Shown here: positions 1-5,400 of the stretch, one piece after another | Layout of the letters: each line of letters opens with the position of its first letter | How positions within the stretch are numbered: position 1 is the first letter of the stretch | Source: Methanobrevibacter sp. | Lineage (GTDB): Archaea; Methanobacteriota; Methanobacteria; Methanobacteriales; Methanobacteriaceae | Length of the DNA stretch: 7,463 bases | Assembly (NCBI GenBank): GCA_017646885.1 | Contig: JAGCLR010000075.1 | Coordinates: 1 to 7,463 of the forward strand | Direction of reading: 5' to 3' | Made by a program: the position numbers and the translations under genes | The notes under the pieces: generated by a model | Seen by the model: only the letters and a program-made list of their open reading frames with translations | What the model was told of the DNA's origin: nothing | Databases searched by the model: none

Positions 1-510
1 CTTGCTGATTACTGTCCAATGCTCACATCCGTTGATGTTTAAATGGACTATGCTGTTTTCCTTAAGGCCTTTGGTATCAACTTCAACTCCATAGGCACTG
101 AAGCCATAGCATTTTGCGGCATCAATCAATGATTGCATGCTTGTTCCATTAAGGCTTGTGTTTGTATGTTTGGACACTTCATTTAAGCTGAGATTAAGCC
201 CCTTTCTGTTTAATGCAGTGGCAAGAGATGCAGGTCCGCAGCTGTAATTGTCATTTGCCATGACAACTCCACTTGTGTCCTTTTGCTTTTCTTCAATTGT
301 CTCTTGGGAATTTTCTTCCATTCCATTCATTTCTTCCGATTTATTGGATTCATCAATATTCATGCTTGAATCAGATAAATCTAAAATTAGATCATTTTGG
401 ATTGTATCGTCTATTTTCAATGAATCTGCATCGCTTGCAGATATTTGGCCCATCATTAAAAATAAGGATACAATGCATATGATTAAAATGCTTTTATTTA
501 TTTTCAACAT
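1..510 (-). CDS. Secreted C39-family cysteine peptidase-like protein (C-terminus beyond window)
   Basis: The frame is open for 170 codons from an ATG at 510 and leaves the window without a stop. Residues 1-25 form a signal peptide (Lys-rich start, hydrophobic 7-20, likely cleavage after ISA at 25). Residues 26-78 are a Ser/Asp/Glu-rich linker. Residues 82-170 match the first part of a C39 (bacteriocin-processing-like) peptidase: nucleophile Cys91 in YSCGPASLATAL, the helix and 'NGTSMQSLIDAAKCYGFSA' stretch at about 122-140, then LNINGCEHWTVISK with candidate catalytic His164. The third catalytic residue (Asp) would lie beyond the edge. The Gln usually six residues before the Cys, which forms the oxyanion hole, is Ala85 here, so activity is uncertain. 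Unlike classical C39 domains it is not seen fused to an ABC transporter; the signal peptide suggests action outside the membrane. It is transcribed away from argB. Fold assignment is fairly sure; substrate is unknown. Confidence 0.82.
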   Translation of the reverse strand, partial: MLKINKSILIICIVSLFLMMGQISASDADSLKIDDTIQNDLILDLSDSSMNIDESNKSEEMNGMEENSQETIEEKQKDTSGVVMANDNYSCGPASLATALNRKGLNLSLNEVSKHTNTSLNGTSMQSLIDAAKCYGFSAYGVEVDTKGLKENSIVHLNINGCEHWTVISK

Positions 511-517
511 AATCTTG

Positions 518-522
518 CTCCT
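518..522 (-). promoter_or_regulatory. Ribosome binding site of the C39-like gene
   Basis: On the minus strand AGGAG lies 7 nt before the ATG at 510, a good Shine-Dalgarno match and spacing. It supports this start, which also yields a complete signal peptide. Confidence 0.7.
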
Positions 523-586
523 ATTTTTTTACTTAGCTTTAAAAATTGGATTTTTTTCGAGTAATTTTCTGATATATGAAATTAAA

Positions 587-598
587 CTTAATATAAAT
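587..598 (-). promoter_or_regulatory. Candidate TATA box for the C39-like gene
   Basis: Read on the minus strand this is ATTTATATTAAG, resembling an archaeal TATA box (TTTATATA-like). Initiation about 25 nt downstream would give a leader of roughly 60 nt. A second candidate (CATATATC around 571-578) would give a shorter leader. In DNA this AT-rich either could be chance. Confidence 0.35.
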
Positions 599-609
599 CT
601 TTTATTTTG

Positions 610-634
610 TAAACTATTTGAAATAAATAGTTTA
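610..634. repeat. Perfect 10-bp inverted repeat, possible operator
   Basis: TAAACTATTT (610-619) and AAATAGTTTA (625-634) are exact reverse complements separated by 5 nt (GAAAT). The site lies about 100 bp upstream of the C39-like start and just upstream of its candidate TATA box. Symmetry and size fit a dimeric repressor or activator site. There is no long T-run on one side that would make it a typical terminator. AT-rich composition raises the chance of coincidence. Confidence 0.4.
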
Positions 635-763
635 TTTTAGATATAAATTGATTTCCTTTTAAAACTAAGTTAATTTTTAATTTAAAATAGGATATATTTA
701 AATTTAAGCATTTTAAGAGATTATTTTTTAATTTAAATTATAATATGCACTTTAAATTGAAAT

Positions 764-799
764 TTACGAACTCACATCAATTTTATAATGATTTCGTAA
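764..799. repeat. 7-bp inverted repeat TTACGAA/TTCGTAA
   Basis: TTACGAA (764-770) and TTCGTAA (793-799) are exact reverse complements with a 22-nt spacer; flanking AAT/ATT extends the similarity with one bulge. It lies about 40 bp upstream of the candidate argB TATA box. CG dinucleotides are very rare in this spacer, so a paired CG-containing motif is more notable than an AT-only one. It could be a pair of half-sites for a regulator. Confidence 0.3.
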
Positions 800-837
800 T
801 TATTTAAATGATTTTGATTCCATTATCCAATGATATT

Positions 838-845
838 TTTATATA
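838..845 (+). promoter_or_regulatory. Candidate TATA box for argB
   Basis: TTTATATA is a close match to the methanogen TATA consensus. Transcription would begin near 868-872, giving a leader of about 80 nt. A weaker box (TTTATATT at 921-928) would place the start almost on the ATG and leave little room for the ribosome binding site, so the upstream box is preferred. Confidence 0.45.
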
Positions 846-943
846 CTATTATAAACAAAATTATCAATTGATATTTTATTTAAGATAATATTTTTACAAA
901 TTTTAAAGAAAATTCAAAAATTTATATTTATTGATTTATTTAT

Positions 944-948
944 GTGAT
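944..948 (+). promoter_or_regulatory. Ribosome binding site that decides the argB start
   Basis: GTGAT sits 4 nt before ATG 953 and pairs with the GTGAT part of the archaeal Shine-Dalgarno sequence (AGGAGGTGATC). The GTG inside it is also an in-frame possible start at 944, but it is better read as the binding site. The same GGTGA-type site with 3-4 nt spacing precedes the genes at 1941 and 6495. Confidence 0.55.
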
Positions 949-952
949 TGAA

Positions 953-1831
953 ATGGAAAGAGTAAACATTTTGGTAGAGGCGCTACCTTACATTAAACAG
1001 TTTTACAATAAAAAGGTCATGATTAAGTACGGAGGCCATGCTATGGTGGATGATGAAGCTATGGCTTCTACTGCAGGCGATACTGTGCTTTTAAAATATG
1101 TAGGAATGCAACCTATAGTTGTTCATGGAGGAGGCCCTGAAATTACCAGATCCATGAAGAAATTAGGAAAGGAACCTAAATTCATCAAGGGATTAAGGGT
1201 AACTGATGAGGAAACCATGAGCATTGTAAAGATGGTACTTGTAGGTAACATCAACACAGATATCGTATCTCAAATCTGCTTGCATGACGGTAAAGGGGCT
1301 GGATTGTCCGGTAAGGACAATAAGCTTATTGAAGCATGCAAGAAGATTCACAAGATAAAGGATGAGGAAACCGGTGAAATTGAAGAGATTGATTTAGGTT
1401 TAGTTGGTGAAATCAAGAAAATCAATCCTGAAATACTTGAAATGTACACTGAAAATGACTTCATCCCAGTTATTTCCCCAATTGGAATAGCTGAAGACGG
1501 TACTACATTGAACCTTAATGCAGACACTGTAGCTGGTGCAATAGCTGGTGAAATGGATGCAGAAAAGCTAATCATTTTAACTGATGTTCCAGGTGTCTTA
1601 AGAGACCCAAACGATCCTTCAACTTTGATTCAAAGAATTCATGTGGATGAGATTCCTGCTCTTGTTGAAGAGGGAATAATCTCTGGAGGTATGATTCCTA
1701 AGATTGAAACCTGTGTTGAAGCTTTAAACAATGGAGTCAAATCAGCACACATCTTGGATGGAAGAATCAAGCATACCTTACTTCTTGAAATCTTTACAAA
1801 AGAAGGTATCGGAACTATGATTTACAAGTAA
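953..1831 (+). CDS. argB: Acetylglutamate kinase
   Basis: Phosphorylates N-acetyl-L-glutamate with ATP to N-acetylglutamyl 5-phosphate, the second step of arginine biosynthesis, in the cytoplasm. The 292-residue protein is a full-length amino-acid kinase. Visible motifs: KYGGHAM with phosphate-binding Lys25; VVHGGGPEI (58-61 HGGG, substrate and oxyanion loop); [37 protein letters not shown] with Asp191; [11 protein letters not shown]; and SGGMIPK with Lys250. An N-terminal helix before the kinase core and the C-terminal [14 protein letters not shown] resemble the arginine-inhibited hexameric form, so feedback inhibition is likely (inference). ATG 953 is chosen over GTG 944 because [14 protein letters not shown] matches the usual methanogen N-terminus and GTGAT is the binding site. 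No other arginine gene is visible nearby, and surface-protein genes flank it. Confidence 0.96.
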   Translation: MERVNILVEALPYIKQFYNKKVMIKYGGHAMVDDEAMASTAGDTVLLKYVGMQPIVVHGGGPEITRSMKKLGKEPKFIKGLRVTDEETMSIVKMVLVGNINTDIVSQICLHDGKGAGLSGKDNKLIEACKKIHKIKDEETGEIEEIDLGLVGEIKKINPEILEMYTENDFIPVISPIGIAEDGTTLNLNADTVAGAIAGEMDAEKLIILTDVPGVLRDPNDPSTLIQRIHVDEIPALVEEGIISGGMIPKIETCVEALNNGVKSAHILDGRIKHTLLLEIFTKEGIGTMIYK

Positions 1832-1848
1832 ATAATTCCATTTGTTTG

Positions 1849-1889
1849 TTTTTCAACTTTTTAAATTTTTTAACTTTTTTTATTTTTTT
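1849..1889 (+). terminator. Oligo-T terminator after argB
   Basis: Starting 18 nt after the argB stop, five T-runs of 5 to 7 residues follow closely (1849-1853, 1858-1862, 1866-1871, 1875-1881, 1883-1889). No stem-loop is seen, as expected for archaeal U-tract-dependent termination. Confidence 0.6.
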
Positions 1890-1927
1890 ATTATTTACAT
1901 TTTATTTTTAAATTAAATTCATCTTTT

Positions 1928-1937
1928 GAGGGGTGAT
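1928..1937 (+). promoter_or_regulatory. Strong ribosome binding site of the small membrane protein
   Basis: GAGGGGTGAT is close to the full anti-Shine-Dalgarno complement (GGAGGTGAT) and ends 3 nt before ATG 1941. It overlaps a possible upstream TTG start at 1926, which is therefore rejected. Confidence 0.75.
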
Positions 1938-1940
1938 TTG

Positions 1941-2306
1941 ATGGACAATAAGAGACTTTTAATAATATGTTTAACAATAATAATTGTTTTAGGTATTTTT
2001 ATTGGAGCATTTTATGTTATGAACTCCAATAATTCAAAGGACATTTCTGACAGCGCTGATTTAAACTTGTCTGATATAAGCGAGGACAACAGCTCTGAGA
2101 TAAAAAAGGCATACATGGATTCTGATTCCAAACCAGCTAAGCATTATGATGATTGGCAAAAGGATTATGAAACCGGTTTGTATGATGAGTATGGAGACCC
2201 TATTTACCGTTCCGTATTTTCCACATCTGGCGGTCAGTACGATCCGGGAATATATGAAGCTTACTGGTCTTCAAATGGACCTATCAATGAAACAAGGATA
2301 GGTTAA
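1941..2306 (+). CDS. Small single-pass membrane-anchored protein of unknown function
   Basis: This 121-residue protein is not recognised as a named family. A basic start (MDNKR) is followed by one strongly hydrophobic helix at residues 6-27, so the N-terminus should be inside and the rest outside the membrane. Residues 28-55 are a Ser/Asp/Asn/Glu-rich stalk. The C-terminal part (about 65-121) is compositionally different and looks structured: rich in Tyr, Trp, Asp and Gly, with DDWQKDYETGLYDEYGDPIY, STSGGQYDPGIYEAYW and a final NGPINETRIG. There is no lipobox Cys and no catalytic signature. T-rich terminator-like tracts lie on both sides, so it is probably transcribed alone. It could be an uncleaved signal-anchor or a cleaved secreted protein; the lack of a clear AxA-like site favours the anchor. 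Confidence 0.8.
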   Translation: MDNKRLLIICLTIIIVLGIFIGAFYVMNSNNSKDISDSADLNLSDISEDNSSEIKKAYMDSDSKPAKHYDDWQKDYETGLYDEYGDPIYRSVFSTSGGQYDPGIYEAYWSSNGPINETRIG

Positions 2307-2315
2307 CCTTAATTC

Positions 2316-2397
2316 TTTTTTATTTTTTTACTTCTATTTTCTCTTTCTTTTTTTATTCTTTTTTTATTCTTTTTTTATACATTTTTGTTCAATTTTT
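2316..2397 (+). terminator. Extended oligo-T terminator zone
   Basis: From about 10 nt after the stop of the small membrane protein gene, the coding strand is a long series of T-runs (2316-2321, 2323-2329, three of 7 within 2347-2376, then more to 2397) with hardly any G. No hairpin is apparent. It fits an archaeal multi-U-tract terminator that insulates the upstream gene from the promoter at about 2430. Confidence 0.6.
2347..2379 (+). repeat. Three tandem copies of an 11-nt T-tract unit
   Basis: CTTTTTTTATT occurs at 2347-2357 and 2358-2368, and a third copy at 2369-2379 differs only in its last base (A). The unit is a 7-T run with a fixed spacer, so the array sets three evenly spaced U-tracts in the RNA. 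Confidence 0.85.
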
Positions 2398-2429
2398 TAT
2401 GGATTTTTTAAATTTCTTTCTAATTAATA

Positions 2430-2439
2430 TTTATATAAT
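2430..2439 (+). promoter_or_regulatory. Candidate TATA box of the large surface-protein gene
   Basis: TTTATATAAT matches the archaeal TATA element. Initiation about 25 nt downstream falls near 2460, leaving a leader of about 20 nt containing the ribosome binding site. It may serve both 2482-6462 and the gene starting at 6495. Confidence 0.55.
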
Positions 2440-2470
2440 AAAAAATATAGTATTAATATAATAAATCATT

Positions 2471-2475
2471 GGAGA
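2471..2475 (+). promoter_or_regulatory. Ribosome binding site of the large surface-protein gene
   Basis: GGAGA lies 6 nt before ATG 2482, supporting this start, which also gives a complete signal peptide. Confidence 0.7.
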
Positions 2476-2481
2476 ATAAAA

Positions 2482-5400
2482 ATGCATAAAACTCATTATA
2501 AACTTCTTGTTTGTTTGATGATTTTCCTTTGTTTAATTGTCATTCCAACATCATTTGCAGCAGATGCTGATGCATATTCAATGGATGAGAGTATTTTCTC
2601 AGACAATTCCTTGAATCTTGCAGAATCTATAGAACATAAAGAGGATTCACTGGATTCTATAGATGATGATATATCATTAGATTCAGAGAATGATGAAGAG
2701 GAGATTCTTGATAGCAGTGTATCAGATAATGACATTCTTTCTGCAGATTATTATTATAATAGTTTAAATGCCTCTGATGGCTTAATAATAAAAAATAATT
2801 CTGTGATTCATTTAAAAAATGGAGTTTATAATGTTAATTTGTCTAAGAGTTTCAAAAATGTTAAGATTATTGGGCAAGATGCTAGCCAGACAATCCTTAA
2901 GAATTTGACGAAGAATGCTTTTAATGTATATGGAACTTTTACTCTTATAAATATCACTTTAGAGGGTGCTGAAATCTATAATTATGGCAAATTAAACGCT
3001 TCAAATGTAATATTCACTAAGGGAGATGGGCAAGTAGGTCTAGGTAGCGATCAATGTGGTGGATCTATTTGTTCCAAAGGAAATTCCTATTCTGTTTATT
3101 TGAATAATTGCAGTTTCTATAATAATTCTGCAAGATATGGTGGAGCAATCTATTCAAGTTCCAGCACATTAAAAATAACAAATTGCAGATTCTTTAATAA
3201 TTCTGCAAGTATTGGAGGTGCCATTTATGCATATGGTAATAATCTTGAAATCACCAATTGTGAATTTATTGACAATAATGCAAGTATTGGTGGAGCTTTA
3301 ACATTATTGAATTCCAGTTCTAAAATAACTAATTTAACTGGAATCAACAACAATGCAAGCAATGATGGCGGTGTGATCTATCAGATGTATGGAAATCTAA
3401 CTGTTTCCAAATCCAATTTCCTATCAAATCATGCTAGAAACGGAGCTGGAATATCTGTAGTTGGCACTAAAACCCTTTCAATAACCAACAATACATTTAT
3501 TAATAATTCTGCAATGGAATATGCTGGAGCAGTATACTATATCTTCAACAATAAAAGCAGTTTAGACAATTTCTATGAAAACAATACTGCATCAAATTCA
3601 ATTTATGCTAATCTCTTCAGCACTTCCAATTTTGATTTCATTATCCAAGACAATAACTATACAATGTATTCTTATAATTTAAGCAATGGAAGCTTGCCAA
3701 GCAGTTACAGTTCTGTTTCCAAAGGTTATGTAACTTCCATTAAAAGGCAAGCTGGAGGAGGTAATTGTTGGGCTTTTGCTACAATTGCAACCTTGGAATC
3801 CTGTATTTTAAAAGCCACTGGAGCATCTCCTGAGGATATTGACTTGTCAGAAGAAAACATGAAAAACATTGCTGAACTTTATTCCGTTTACGGATGGGAT
3901 GAGGAAACCAATGAGGGAGGATATCCGGATATGGCTTTAGGATACCTTTTAAGTTGGTTAGGTCCTATCAATGATTCTAATGATGCTTATAATTATGAAA
4001 GTCTTTTATCTCCAGTTTTATCAAGCATAATGCATGTTCAGAATGTATTGTATCTTAAAAGAGATAGTTATACTGACAATAATATGATTAAAAGAGCCAT
4101 AATGGATTATGGAGCTGTTTTCACTCCAGTTTATACAAAATCCACATTAATGCCATATGATAGCACTATTGGGTATTATATTTATAATAATGTTTCAGTC
4201 CGTAACCATGCGGTTTCCATAGTTGGATGGGATGATAATATAAAGATTCCTGGTGCTCCTGGAAAAGGTGCTTGGATTGTTAAAAACAGTTGGGGAAATA
4301 GCAGGGGAAATAAGGGTTTCTACTACTTATCCTATTATGATAAGTCTTCAATTGAATTAGGAAAATGGGGAGATGCCTTTACATTCATTCTAAATGATAC
4401 AATCAAGTTTGACAAGAACTATCAGTATGACATTGCTAAGACAGATTTCTTCTACAATACCACAAGTACAATATGGTACAAGAATATCTTCACTGCAACC
4501 GATAATGAGTATTTGACTGCAGTTTCAACTTACTTTGAAAAGGAAACCAATTATACATTATCCATTTATGTAAACAATACATTGAAATTGGTTCAATCAG
4601 CATTCACTAATCCAGGATATTGGACTATTGATTTAAGGGAACCTATCCAACTTAATGCAACAGACGTATTTGAGGTTGTATTTAAGATAATGGTTAAAGG
4701 AGATGTGGGAGTTCCTATTTCAGAGTCTCAAAGCTTAAACAATCAGTTTTATAGGAAAAACATCTCATTCATCAGCTATAACGGTAAAAGTTGGTTAGAT
4801 TTATATGATTTGAAATGGAATGATTATCCTGATCACACTTACAAGTCACAAGTGGCTTGCATAAAGGCATTTACAATATTTGATAAGGTGGATGCTACAA
4901 GTACATGGAGTATGGATTTCCTCACTGTTGATGGAAAGAACTTCAATCCTGTAAATTTCACAGTTAATGTTACAAATCAATATGGAAGGCCAGTTAATTG
5001 CGGTAAAGTAAGATTTAATTTCACTAATGAAGACTCCTCTTATGATATTGTAGATGTGGATGTTTACAATGGTGTTGCAAAACTTAGCTACATATTCAAA
5101 AGAGGATTCAATAACATATCTGCTGAATTCGTATCATGTGCTTATAATTCTCTTGACAAATTCAATTCATCTGTGAACATTACAAAATATGATCTTGCAA
5201 TGAATACAAGCATTTCATATTATTTCGATAGTGCATTTGTAAACATAACCCTTAATGACACAGTTAACGAAACCATTTTCTTCTTATTCGGATATAAGAA
5301 CTTTACGACCAAAACAATCAATGGAAAGGCTTCAATCAACTTAACAGACTTGAAAGTGGGCTTCAACAATCTTATAATTGAAGTTTATCCTGCAATCTAT

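Larger units (their letters stand above)
511..952. other. Long AT-rich divergent intergenic region
   Basis: About 440 nt separate the divergent C39-like and argB starts. I see no credible gene: open stretches here encode only low-complexity Leu/Ile/Phe/Asn peptides and lack a ribosome binding site. It holds the putative promoters of both genes and two inverted repeats, listed separately. No tRNA-like or riboswitch-like structure was recognised. GC-containing bases are scarce, so the few ordered motifs stand out. Confidence 0.7.

Noticed and set aside
248..640. Plus-strand open frame opposite the C39-like gene
   Set aside because: It overlaps the minus-strand signal peptide and stalk, whose coding evidence is strong. 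Its own product is low-complexity Ser/Phe/Leu, and its second half is translated AT-rich spacer with no ribosome binding site.
640..943. Possible small RNA, riboswitch or CRISPR-like repeats in the long spacer
   Set aside because: No GC-bearing stems, tRNA-like folds or regularly spaced repeats were seen; the sequence is mostly simple A/T runs.
944..952. GTG start for argB giving three extra residues
   Set aside because: The GTG belongs to a GTGAT ribosome binding site for ATG 953, and the usual N-terminus of methanogen ArgB matches the ATG start.
1348..1575. Minus-strand open frame inside argB
   Set aside because: It lies wholly within a well-conserved kinase gene and has a Ser/Ile-rich shadow composition with no motif.
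1926..1940. TTG start for the small membrane protein
   Set aside because: It would place the strong GAGGGGTGAT binding site inside the coding region; ATG 1941 is correctly spaced from it.
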